DNA from: Bacteroidota bacterium
GTDB lineage: Bacteria; Bacteroidota; Bacteroidia; Chitinophagales; Saprospiraceae
Length of the DNA: 49,580 nt
Assembly: GCA_963169455.1 (NCBI GenBank)
Contig: CAUJDW010000116.1
Location: forward strand, 1-49,580
Reading direction: 5' to 3'
Below are positions 30,269 to 38,267 of this stretch, one piece after another. How positions within the stretch are numbered: position 1 is the first letter of the stretch; every line of letters starts with the position of its first letter. A program made the translations under genes and the position numbers. The notes beneath the pieces are model-generated. The model searched no databases, was not told where the DNA came from, and saw only the letters and a program-made list of their open reading frames with translations.

Positions 30269-31150
30269 CTAAAACCTGTGCAGCACCGTGCTGAAGCTGA
30301 TCACGGGGATGGGCAGGGCAAAAAACTCCCGCTCGACGATGCCTGCCGGGAAAGAAAGCGTCCAGTCCACCCGCCTGCCTATAATCTTTAGCCCAAGCGT
30401 GCCTACGGTGGCTTCCAGGGAGGGAATCGCCCAGCCCTCGGCGATCAGGGCCAGGCTCTTGCCGGTGCGGTAATGCCCGGAGAGGGTGTAGGCCGGTTGC
30501 GCCGCCCAGCGCCCGCCGATGAAGCCCTGCCCTATGCCAAAGGAGAAATTGCGGTCGGGCGTCCCGTAGGTAAAAGAGCCGTAAACCAGCGCGGCGTCGA
30601 TGAGCCTGTTGCGCTCATCCGGTACGGTGACGACCAGTGCGCCGGCGGCGAGCTGGGATATGGAGCCCGGCGGGCTGAACGAAAACTTGGGCGTAATGCC
30701 GTATGCGGGATAAAATACCCCCAGCCCTGTCCAGCCCGTAAAAAGCACCCCTATGCTGGCCCGTTCCGCCAGCCCGACGGTTACCTGGTTATAGGCCAGG
30801 GAGATGTTTTTGTAATGCACCTCCCCGGGCCGCAGGTTGAAGCCCGTGGGGGTGAGCAGGTTCTGAAAAGGGGCCATGGGCGCCCGCCAGTACTCCCCGT
30901 TGAAAAAGCGCTCGGGGGGAATGGCTTCGATGGATTTTATCATGCCCTTCGCCAGTTGTACTTCTCCGGCGCCTTCTTCTTCGAGTATGTAGTAGCCGCC
31001 CTGTTCGCCCTGATAACGGCCGAGGTATTCGGCGCTGCCGCGCAGTTTTACCGACACCAGGCGCCCGGGCTCCAACTGGGCGTGAAGGGGGGCTGCGGCC
31101 AGAAGCACGGCCAGCAACAAGAGAAAGCGGTTAAACGGGTTTGTTTCCAT
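30269..31150 (-). CDS. Exported, probably outer-membrane beta-barrel protein of unknown function
   Basis: Start 31150 (METNPFNRFLLLLAVLLAAAPLHAQ) gives a clear signal peptide; the frame reaches back to 31267 without other support. The 293-residue protein begins with a small SH3-like beta part (SVKLRGSAEYLGRYQGEQGGYYILEEE, residues about 34-60). The rest consists of alternating amphipathic strands (for example GLAERASIGVLFTGWTGLGVF, NRLIDAALVYGSFTYG, FSFGIGQGFIGGRWAAQPAYTLSGHYR) typical of an outer-membrane barrel, and it ends in STVLHRF with a terminal Phe. No named family. It is a single gene on its strand. Confidence 0.72.
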   Translation of the reverse strand: METNPFNRFLLLLAVLLAAAPLHAQLEPGRLVSVKLRGSAEYLGRYQGEQGGYYILEEEGAGEVQLAKGMIKSIEAIPPERFFNGEYWRAPMAPFQNLLTPTGFNLRPGEVHYKNISLAYNQVTVGLAERASIGVLFTGWTGLGVFYPAYGITPKFSFSPPGSISQLAAGALVVTVPDERNRLIDAALVYGSFTYGTPDRNFSFGIGQGFIGGRWAAQPAYTLSGHYRTGKSLALIAEGWAIPSLEATVGTLGLKIIGRRVDWTLSFPAGIVEREFFALPIPVISFSTVLHRF

Positions 31151-31351
31151 GGGCCTTCGGTTTTGGCTTTCTTTCATATACCTGAAGCATGGGCTCAGCC
31201 CCCATGGAAATGGAAAAAATTCCACCCCTGCCAGCCTGCAACCCATACTCATCATACGACGGTTCACCGGAAATCAGTGGCAAGGTTACCGGATTCATTG
31301 GAGTTTTGAGGCATGAATCAGAACACTCAACAGAACTTTCAAAACTCCGCC

Positions 31352-33748
31352 ATGATGAAAAAGTACAACTTGCTAATCCTGTTTTTTACTATTGCCTGGG
31401 CTCCTGCTTCCTGGAGCCAGGCTTTTCAAACGATCAAAGGCACGGTGGTGGACCAGCAATCCGAGATTCCCATTATCGGGGCGGCGGTCGAGTTGGTCAG
31501 CGTGGAGCCCTCCCGCGGAGAAGTGACCGATATCGACGGCAATTTCTCCATCAGTAATGTGCCGGTAGGCCGTCATACCCTGCGGGTCAGCTATCTGGGC
31601 TACAGCCCCATCACGATCCCCAACGTACTTGTAACTGCCGGTAAGGAAACCGTGCTGAACCTGGGGCTGGAAGAAACCGTGGTGCAGATGAACGAGGTAG
31701 TGGTCAACGGCAAGGCCGAAAAAGGCAAAACCAATAACGACATGGCCGCCATCAGCGCCCGCAGCTTTAACCTGGAGGAAGTGACGCGCTTTTCCGGCGG
31801 CCGCAACGACGTGGCGCGCCTGGCCGGCAACTTCGCCGGGGTATCCACCGCCGATGACAGCCGCAACGATATCGTCATCCGGGGCAATTCGCCTACCGGC
31901 GTGCTCTGGCGACTGGAAGGCATCCCCATTCCCAACCCCAACCACTTCGCCACCCTGGGCACGACCGGCGGCCCGGTTAGCGCCCTGAACCCCAACCTGC
32001 TGGCCACTTCCGATTTCCTGACCTCCGCTTTTCCGGCAGAGTACGGCAACGCCCTGGCCGGCGTGTTCGATATCGGCTTCCGCAGCGGCAACCGCGACAA
32101 CTACGAGTTCACCCTGCAACTGGCGGCCTTCAGCGGGCTGGAAGCCATGGCGGAAGGGCCGCTCAACAACAAAAAGAACAGCTCTTTTCTGGCCGCCTAC
32201 CGGCACTCTTTCGTAGAAGTGGCCGATCAGCTGGGCATCCCCATCGGCACCAACGCCACGCCCAACTACCGCGACCTGTCCTTTAAGGTGGACTTCGGCA
32301 ACGGCAAGGCCGGCAAATTCTCCCTCTTCGGCATCGGCGCTACCAGCAATATCGACTTCCTGGGCAACGAGATCGATGAAACAGACCTCTTCGCCAACCC
32401 CAATGAAGACGCCTATGCCGACTCCCGTTTCGGCGTCATCGGCCTGCGGCACAACATCATCGTCGGCGAAGGGGCCTATATTCGCACTGTAATTTCTGCT
32501 TCCACGGCACAGTCCGATTTCCGGCAGGATAACATCGCCAGCGACGGCGGCAGGTTGCGCGTGACGGACGTGGCCGATGTCACCAATACCTATTCCGTTT
32601 CGTCCTTCTTCAACAAGAAATACAGCGCCCGCTTTACGCTGCGCACCGGCATCCTGGCCCAGTACTTCCAGCTCGACACCCAGGTGGATGACCGCGACAA
32701 CCGCCCCGACCTCGATGGCGACGGCGAACCAGACTGGGTTACGGTGCGCGGCTTCGACGGCGGAATGGCCCTGCTGCAGCCCTTCGCTCAGGGGCAGTAC
32801 CGCATTTCGGGCCAGTGGTCGGTGCATGCCGGCCTGCACGGGCAGTACCTCGATTTCAACGAAACCTTCGCGCTGGAACCGCGCCTCGCCGTCAACTGGA
32901 ACTTCCGCCCCAACCAGACGCTGAGCCTGGGCTATGGCCTGCACCAGCAGATGCAGCCCCTGCCGGTATTTTTCTTCGAGCAGGAAACCGCCCCGGGCGT
33001 GTTTGAGCCCACCAACAAGGGCCTGGGTTTCACCCGCAGCAACCAGTTCGTACTGGGCTACGACTGGCGCGTGAGCCAGGACTGGCGCACCAAGGCCGAG
33101 GTGTACTACCAGGCTATTGACAAAGCTCCGGTGCAGGCCTTCCCCAGCAGCTTCTCCCTGCTGAATGCCGGGGCAGACTTCGTCTTCCCGGAAGCCGGTT
33201 CCCTGGTGAACGAGGGAACGGGCGCCAACTACGGGGTGGAACTGACCGTGGAGAAGTTCTTCAGCCAGGGCTACTATGGCCTGCTCACCGCCTCGGTGTT
33301 TGATTCCAAATACAAAGGCAGCGACGGCATCGAACGCAACACCGCTTTCAACAACGGTTATGTGGTGAACCTGCTGGCCGGCAAGGAATTCAAGATCGGC
33401 AAAGACAGGCGCAACGCCCTGACCTTCGACATGAAAGCCACCCGCGCCGGCGGCCGTTACTACACCCCGGTAGACCTGGCGGCTTCAAAAGCTGCCGGCG
33501 AAGAAGTGTTGCTGGAGGAACTGGCCTTCAGTGAACGCCAGGACCCTTACTTTCGACTGGACGTAAAATTCGGTTTCCAGCTCAACAGCAAAAACCGCCG
33601 CCTGTCCCAGCAGTTCTTCATCGACCTGCAGAACGTGACCAATCATGAGAATATCTTCGCCCGCCGCTACAATGAAGTGACGGGGGAAGTGAACAATGTT
33701 TACCAATCCGGATTCTTCCCGGACATTTTGTACCGGGTGCAGTTTTGA
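31352..33748 (+). CDS. TonB-dependent receptor with carboxypeptidase-regulatory-like domain
   Basis: Start 31352 (ATGATGAAAAAG) precedes the signal peptide MKKYNLLILFFTIAWAPASWSQ; the frame begins earlier at 31313. The 798-residue protein has the N-terminal beta-sandwich (IKGTVVDQQSEIPIIGAAVELV through VSYLGYSPITI, about 24-105) and a plug domain (about 120-250, with NDIVIRGNSPTGVLWRLEGIPIPNP). A long barrel ends in FPDILYRVQF. It lacks the Cys/His/Met copper motifs of the receptor at 15609 and has no SusD partner next to it, so the substrate is unknown. Two strong hairpins follow. The next gene is a LytS kinase 128 bases away. Confidence 0.92.
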   Translation: MMKKYNLLILFFTIAWAPASWSQAFQTIKGTVVDQQSEIPIIGAAVELVSVEPSRGEVTDIDGNFSISNVPVGRHTLRVSYLGYSPITIPNVLVTAGKETVLNLGLEETVVQMNEVVVNGKAEKGKTNNDMAAISARSFNLEEVTRFSGGRNDVARLAGNFAGVSTADDSRNDIVIRGNSPTGVLWRLEGIPIPNPNHFATLGTTGGPVSALNPNLLATSDFLTSAFPAEYGNALAGVFDIGFRSGNRDNYEFTLQLAAFSGLEAMAEGPLNNKKNSSFLAAYRHSFVEVADQLGIPIGTNATPNYRDLSFKVDFGNGKAGKFSLFGIGATSNIDFLGNEIDETDLFANPNEDAYADSRFGVIGLRHNIIVGEGAYIRTVISASTAQSDFRQDNIASDGGRLRVTDVADVTNTYSVSSFFNKKYSARFTLRTGILAQYFQLDTQVDDRDNRPDLDGDGEPDWVTVRGFDGGMALLQPFAQGQYRISGQWSVHAGLHGQYLDFNETFALEPRLAVNWNFRPNQTLSLGYGLHQQMQPLPVFFFEQETAPGVFEPTNKGLGFTRSNQFVLGYDWRVSQDWRTKAEVYYQAIDKAPVQAFPSSFSLLNAGADFVFPEAGSLVNEGTGANYGVELTVEKFFSQGYYGLLTASVFDSKYKGSDGIERNTAFNNGYVVNLLAGKEFKIGKDRRNALTFDMKATRAGGRYYTPVDLAASKAAGEEVLLEELAFSERQDPYFRLDVKFGFQLNSKNRRLSQQFFIDLQNVTNHENIFARRYNEVTGEVNNVYQSGFFPDILYRVQF

Positions 33749-33764
33749 TGCCCCCCTGGTTCAA

Positions 33765-33850
33765 CATCCGAAGCCTGCCTTGCAGAGAATTCCGGGTAGG
33801 CTTCGGATGTTTGCCGGGAGTTTATCCTTGGAATTCCAGGATAAACTCCC
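33765..33850 (+). terminator. Two strong hairpins in tandem
   Basis: The first is CATCCGAAGCCT (33765-33776) with AGGCTTCGGATG (33798-33809), a perfect 12-bp stem 17 bases after the receptor stop. The second is GGGAGTTTATCC (33816-33827) with GGATAAACTCCC (33839-33850), a perfect 12-bp stem whose loop contains the palindrome TGGAATTCCA. Neither has a long T-run. They probably end the receptor transcript, and the second may also affect the leader of the kinase gene. Confidence 0.7.
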
Positions 33851-33876
33851 GAAGTTTACTTTAAGAAAGAAAGCAG

Positions 33877-34932
33877 ATGCACAAGCGAAAGAAGGTTGCG
33901 GAAATACTGGGCTTTGACGATACCTGGGCGCTGATCGTGGGCATTCCGCTCATTTCCTTTTTCATTCCCCTCCTTTTTTTCAAGGCCAGCCTGGCGGACG
34001 GGCTGATGGCTTATCTGCCGGAATGGGGCATCTCCTTCATGTACACCATCTCGTACTGGCTGTCCTGCCGGGCGATCTTTATTTATTTCCGCCGCCGCTA
34101 TTCCGGGTACCAGGATACCCGAAAGCGCATCTTTTACATCTCGGCCTCGGCCCTGGCTGCCTATTTTATCCTGAACCGAAGCCTGGAATTTGTGCACGGA
34201 GCCATTGGCCACCCCCAGAGAGAAGGCGTTACGGATTTCGACTACACCGTAGGCACCCTGATGATCGTGGCCCTGGTGGGCACCCTGTATGAAAGCGTTT
34301 TTCTGTACGACCGCTGGAAGCGCAGCATCATCGAGGCGGAGCGCCTGATGCGGGAGAACGTGGAGTCACAGCTGGAGGGCCTGAAGAATCAGGTCAACCC
34401 CCACTTCCTGTTCAACAGCCTTAATACCTTGTCCTACCTCATCCCCGAGGATCCTAAGCGTGCGGTGCATTTTGTGCAGAAGCTTTCAAAGGTGTACCGG
34501 TATATCCTGGAGATCAGGGATAAAAAGCTCATCACGCTGAAGGAGGAGCTGGATTTCCTGCACGCATACTTGTTTCTGCTTCAGGAGCGCTTCGGCGACA
34601 ACCTCCGGGTGAACCTCAGCGTGGATGAAGCATCCCATGCTCTCCACCTGGCGCCGCTCTCCCTGCAGATCCTTTTCGAAAACGCGATCAAGCACAACAT
34701 CATCTCCTCCGACAAGCCTTTGTCCATCGAGCTTTGGGTGGAAAACCGGCGCCTGGTGGTGCGCAATAAACTGCAGCGCAAGAACCAGCAGATGCCTTCC
34801 ACCCGGCTGGGCCTCCAGAACATCAAAAACCGCTATGCCTTTTTCTCCGATGAAGAAGTGGACGTCCTGGAAACGGATGATTCCTTCACCGTGAGCCTGC
34901 CGCTGATCGCGGCGCCGGCGCCGGCGCTGTGA
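33877..34932 (+). CDS. LytS-type sensor histidine kinase
   Basis: The 351-residue protein has four hydrophobic helices in its first half (about residues 17-35, 45-70, 85-105 and 120-140), then the His_kinase domain with the phospho-acceptor in QVNPHFLFNSLNTLSYLI (His176) and a C-terminal ATPase part with the N box LQILFENAIKHNII and G-box TRLGLQNIKNRYAFF. Such kinases act with LytTR response regulators. A LytTR regulator lies about 6 kb away at 40842-41600 and may or may not be its partner. No sensory domain other than the membrane helices is seen. Confidence 0.92.
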   Translation: MHKRKKVAEILGFDDTWALIVGIPLISFFIPLLFFKASLADGLMAYLPEWGISFMYTISYWLSCRAIFIYFRRRYSGYQDTRKRIFYISASALAAYFILNRSLEFVHGAIGHPQREGVTDFDYTVGTLMIVALVGTLYESVFLYDRWKRSIIEAERLMRENVESQLEGLKNQVNPHFLFNSLNTLSYLIPEDPKRAVHFVQKLSKVYRYILEIRDKKLITLKEELDFLHAYLFLLQERFGDNLRVNLSVDEASHALHLAPLSLQILFENAIKHNIISSDKPLSIELWVENRRLVVRNKLQRKNQQMPSTRLGLQNIKNRYAFFSDEEVDVLETDDSFTVSLPLIAAPAPAL

Positions 34933-35112
34933 CCCTGGTTTCAGCCCGGGGAGGGGGAGGGGGAGACTGGGTGGCCTGGAGGGGAGCCCTGCCGGCCACC
35001 CAGTCCCCATTTCTTGCCTTTTCAGGCATGAATTTCCTCTGCCCTGCTGAACCATTCCGCCCATCCGTGGTTCCTAAGCATGGGAAGCTGATAATCCGCT
35101 CCCGTTACTTTC

Positions 35113-35547
35113 ATGATCACATCGCTTATTTTGATTTGGATGAGCCTGGGTTCCATCCCGCCTGCCGAGGGCACGCTGGTATTAAATGTCACTGGACTGG
35201 AAGCCGCCCGGGGCAGCCTGTTCGTAGCGGTTTACGACAAGGAAGACAATTTCCGGAAAAAAGAAAAGCCGGTTGGGGGAAGGATAATCCCGGTGAAAAA
35301 AACGCCGGCCATGGAGGTATCCTTTGAGGGCCTGGCCTATGGCCGTTACGCCGTAGCCGTTTTCCACGACCTGAACGGGAACGGCAAGCTGGATGCAAAC
35401 ACCCTGGGCATCCCCAAAGAACCCTACGCTTTTTCCAACAACCCCGTAGTCAAATGGGCTCCTCCTGATTTCCAGGAAGCGCTTTTTGATTTTAAGAACC
35501 CCCGCCTTACCCTTGGCCTGGAGCTGAAGCGCTGGAAGGAGTATTAG
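35113..35547 (+). CDS. DUF2141 secreted protein
   Basis: The 144-residue protein has an N-terminal hydrophobic signal (MITSLILIWMSLGSIPPAEG) and a DUF2141 beta domain: LVLNVTGLEAARGSLFVAVYD, then YAVAVFHDLNGNGKLDANTLGIPKEPYAFSNN and later FDFKNPRLTLGLEL. The DLNGNGKLD stretch looks like a calcium-binding loop. Function is unknown for the family. It lies 180 bases after the kinase gene and converges with the minus-strand gene ending at 35609. Confidence 0.9.
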   Translation: MITSLILIWMSLGSIPPAEGTLVLNVTGLEAARGSLFVAVYDKEDNFRKKEKPVGGRIIPVKKTPAMEVSFEGLAYGRYAVAVFHDLNGNGKLDANTLGIPKEPYAFSNNPVVKWAPPDFQEALFDFKNPRLTLGLELKRWKEY

Positions 35548-35608
35548 GATTTACAATCCTTGCCCGGCCTCCCGACCCTTTGCCCCTTTGCCCTTCCGGC
35601 CCCTGAAT

Positions 35609-36109
35609 TCACGTCCGTTTCTCCCCGGCTTTTTCCTGTTTTTCCTCTTCCTCATCCCCGCCAAAGATCAATTCCGTACTGGAATAGGTAGTTCCAAAGG
35701 TCTCGGCCAGCCTGGCAACCTGCTGCATTGCGTCGAGCAGTTGCGTCTCAGTCAGTTCGCGCAGGGGGTGAGTAAAAACGCTGACCACGTAGCCCTCGTA
35801 GATGCTGTATTTGGCGTCGAGGGCGGAGTGGAAATTGGCGCGCAGCATGCGTTCCATTTGGATGGAGCCGATCTCCTCTTCCGAAATAATGGGGGTGAAG
35901 ATGCGCATGCGGTTGTTGCGTTCATCGGTCAGCACCAGCAGCGCCCGTTCCTGGTAGTAAGCCAGCCAGGAGCCGCGTTCGCCCTCCAGCTTAATGCCTT
36001 CTTTTCGCATGATCTTCTCCAGTTTTTTATCATCCATTTTGGGCTGGGCTTCTGTAGCCAGGGGCCAGAGTACAGCAAGGCAAAGGGCTAACGCTAAGGT
36101 TTTGGCCAT
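35609..36109 (-). CDS. Exported YbjN/T3SS-chaperone-fold-like protein
   Basis: A signal peptide (MAKTLALALCLAVLWPLATEAQ) is followed by about 145 residues with the pattern of YbjN-like domains: EGERGSWLAYYQERALLVLTDERNNRMRIFTPI, then a helix around RMLRANFHSALDAKYSIYEGYVVSVFTHPLREL and a final helix (ETQLLDAMQQVARLAETFG). The C-terminus is a charged tail rich in Glu and Lys. The fold assignment is from my recall of similar sequences and is moderately sure; the function is not known. Confidence 0.7.
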   Translation of the reverse strand: MAKTLALALCLAVLWPLATEAQPKMDDKKLEKIMRKEGIKLEGERGSWLAYYQERALLVLTDERNNRMRIFTPIISEEEIGSIQMERMLRANFHSALDAKYSIYEGYVVSVFTHPLRELTETQLLDAMQQVARLAETFGTTYSSTELIFGGDEEEEKQEKAGEKRT

Positions 36110-36191
36110 AAGAGGAGTGTTTTTGGGCGCGAAAGCAGCGCCATCCGTATAGCCGCATAAGATAAAAGAAAAAGAGGGGCGGAAATGTTAA

Positions 36192-36413
36192 AATACTGGA
36201 ACACCGGGACAGGGGCCGCGCCACTACATTTACGGCCTGACCCAGGCGCCCGACGGCGGCTTTGTCATGGTAGGAGAAGTGCGGGACACCATCAATGCGC
36301 CGCGGCAGCAGGGCTGGTTGCTGAAGGTGGACGAGTACGGCTGCCTGGCGCCCGGCTGCCAGCTCGTCAGCCAGGTGGAAAGCCCGGCGCAGGCGCAGTT
36401 TGTGAAGCAGTGA
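36192..36413 (+). pseudogene. 3' remnant of a surface-protein gene
   Basis: A plus-strand frame without start codon, open from 36192, reads HYIYGLTQAPDGGFVMVGEV, then QQGWLLKVDEYGCLAPGC, then an in-frame TGA at 36411. The DGGFVMVGE repeat and the GWLLKVDEYGCL.PGC ending are characteristic of beta-propeller-type secreted proteins of this group just before their sorting domain. The 5' part is missing: the sequence breaks off around 36207-36222 into unrelated DNA. This is a decayed gene end, perhaps left by a deletion or rearrangement. Confidence 0.7.
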
Positions 36414-36487
36414 GGGGGGAAGCTCAAATGTCGTCAGCTTTAGATTACATGGCTAGCGTGTCAGCGTCTGGCTAAACAGGGATTCCC

Positions 36488-36525
36488 CTGGGCAAGCCAG
36501 CCCAGTCAGCGGCTGACTCGCCCAG
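36488..36525. terminator. Nested inverted repeat between the remnant and the lipoprotein gene
   Basis: Inner arms AGTCAGC (36504-36510) and GCTGACT (36512-36518), with outer arms CTGGGC (36488-36493) and GCCCAG (36520-36525). The gap 36414-36591 holds only this structure. It lies downstream of the minus-strand gene ending at 36592 and could be its terminator. Confidence 0.5.
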
Positions 36526-36591
36526 GAGAAGAACCAGGATTAGTCAGTCGCTGACAACCACTAAGGAAGGCATTAGAGAAAGGCTTCGTCC

Positions 36592-37551
36592 TTAGCTATT
36601 CTGCTTCATCCACGCCAGAATCGCCTGCGTCCCCTGGGAAGCTACATTGGCGGGCAGTTCCACCCGTTTGCGCTTCAGCAGGTCGAAGGCCTGTGGCGTT
36701 TTGGCTTCGTCGGTTTGCCGCAGCACCAGGAAGCGGTTGTTGCGGGCGCTTTTCTGTACATCGAGGTTGAGCTGCAGCGGAGCGGTGAAAGCGGGGTTGA
36801 TGGCAAACTTGTCTGCTTCCCTGTCATATTCCGGCAGGATGGCCTGATAACCGCCGCCCGAAGCCAGCAGGAAGATGGGATAGAATTTTTCCTCGGACTC
36901 CAGCTCGCCGAAGGGCAATACCGCTTTGGGGGCCTGCCGGCCGGAGAGGTCGAAGACGAAGCTGCCGTAGTCCTGGGAGTAGCCGATCAGGTAATTTTCC
37001 CATACCTCGAGCCTTTGTATCATGCCCGACTGGGCGTCCACGCCATAGCGTTCGCGCAGGAACTTTGGCTCCAGCACCGGCAGCAGGCTCTGGTTGGCCA
37101 GGTCGTAGAGGTAGATGGTGCTGAAGCCGCGGATGGCCAGCATCCGGCTGGTATTGTTGTAGGTAATCTCGGCGATGTAGTAGGGAAAATCAGGGCTCAC
37201 GTTGACGGGCAGCACCTGGCGGGCCAGGCGCCGGCAATCTTTGGTGTCATATATCTCCAGCACGCGGTGGCTGGGGCCGTAGTCCGGGTCCAAAGTGCTG
37301 GAATCGGCCTTGACGACGACCAGGGTTTCGAGTTCCCTGATCCAGAACTGGTTGCCTTCCAGTATCTCTCCGCCTGGCTGGCAGTTGTGGCTGGCCGGCA
37401 ACTGGTTGTCTTCGTATTGGCCGGGCGTACCGGAGGTTGAGGTGGTATCTCCGGCATTATCTCCGCTTTGCTGGCCGGAGGGAGCTTCCCCTCCGCAGGC
37501 CTGCAGGGCGATCAGCGCCAGGCTGAGCAGGAAAGGCAGTGCGTATTTCAT
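36592..37551 (-). CDS. Lipoprotein of unknown function, 319 aa
   Basis: The lipobox is LQAC (Cys19), followed by a Ser/Gly/Thr-rich linker and a beta-rich domain of about 270 residues. Strand pairs such as WIRELETLVVVKADSS, HRVLEIYDTKDCRRLARQVL, YIAEITYNNTSRMLAIRGFSTIYLYD and QSLLPVLEPKF suggest a propeller-like fold. No catalytic motif was seen and no named family. It has its own transcript: the next minus-strand gene is more than 3 kb upstream and the BlaI gene diverges from it. Confidence 0.75.
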   Translation of the reverse strand: MKYALPFLLSLALIALQACGGEAPSGQQSGDNAGDTTSTSGTPGQYEDNQLPASHNCQPGGEILEGNQFWIRELETLVVVKADSSTLDPDYGPSHRVLEIYDTKDCRRLARQVLPVNVSPDFPYYIAEITYNNTSRMLAIRGFSTIYLYDLANQSLLPVLEPKFLRERYGVDAQSGMIQRLEVWENYLIGYSQDYGSFVFDLSGRQAPKAVLPFGELESEEKFYPIFLLASGGGYQAILPEYDREADKFAINPAFTAPLQLNLDVQKSARNNRFLVLRQTDEAKTPQAFDLLKRKRVELPANVASQGTQAILAWMKQNS

Positions 37552-37695
37552 GAAAAGCTGGTTTTTATGGTGATCAATAGCCGCCCATGCCGCGTGCGGG
37601 CATAGCGGGAGGCGATAGGTAAAGTTAGAAATTTTGCGTTACAGCAAGTGGTTTTGCCCTTTTTTTGAGCCTGTCCGGCCCACGGCATGTTAAAA

Positions 37696-37768
37696 TACGA
37701 AAATTATCGTAGAAAAACTTGCCTTTACGAAAGATTTCGTATAAACTTGCAGTACGAATTCATTCGTA
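37696..37768 (+). promoter_or_regulatory. Promoter with three BlaI-type operators
   Basis: Three 16-bp dyads share the pattern TACGAA(n)4TTCGTA: TACGAAAATTATCGTA (37696-37711), TACGAAAGATTTCGTA (37726-37741) and TACGAATTCATTCGTA (37753-37768), the last two perfectly symmetrical. They are spaced 30 and 27 bases apart. A -33 TTG (37719-37721) and a -7 box TAAACTTG (37742-37749) flank the second dyad with a 20-base spacer, so bound repressor would block the polymerase. This strongly suggests autoregulation by the BlaI protein encoded at 37828. Confidence 0.82.
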
Positions 37769-37827
37769 GTATAAACGGCGCCCCGGCGTACAACCGGCGG
37801 GCTGTTTTGTGAATCTTATAAGGTGTT

Positions 37828-38217
37828 ATGAGCCAGAACCAAACAACGCGGCCCACGGAAGCAGAACTGGAGATACTCCAGATCCTGTGGGAGTATGGCG
37901 CTTCATCGGTGCGTTTCGTCAACGACAAGCTGAATGAAGAGCGGGAAGTGGGGTACACGACCACGCTGAAGCTGATGCAGATCATGGCTGACAAGGGCCT
38001 GGTGCGGCGCAACACCGAGAGCCGCACCCACATTTATGAAGCGGCCGCCAGCGAGGCCGACATGCAGCAGCGCCTGCTGAAGCGTTTTGTGGACAAGGCT
38101 TTCCGGGGCTCGGCCATGAAGATGGTCATGCAGGCTCTCGGCAACCACGAAGCATCGGCGGAGGAGCTCGACGAGATCAAGGCGCTCATCCGGCGCCTCG
38201 AATCGGAGGACAAGTAA
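37828..38217 (+). CDS. BlaI/MecI family transcriptional repressor
   Basis: A 129-residue winged-helix repressor: TEAELEILQILWEYGASSVRFVNDKLNEE, then VGYTTTLKLMQIMADKGLVRR (recognition helix) and the wing SRTHIYEAAASEAD. The C-terminal helix (QALGNHEASAEELDEIKALIRRLE) is the dimerisation and protease-sensing part. Repressors of this family are inactivated by proteolysis triggered by a membrane M56 sensor, and such a sensor is encoded 50 bases downstream. Three matching operators lie upstream. There is no beta-lactamase gene beside it, so the signal is not necessarily an antibiotic. Confidence 0.93.
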   Translation: MSQNQTTRPTEAELEILQILWEYGASSVRFVNDKLNEEREVGYTTTLKLMQIMADKGLVRRNTESRTHIYEAAASEADMQQRLLKRFVDKAFRGSAMKMVMQALGNHEASAEELDEIKALIRRLESEDK

Positions 38218-38267
38218 GCAGGAAGTAAGAAAATCACCCGACTAATTTTTTTTTCAATCCCACCACC

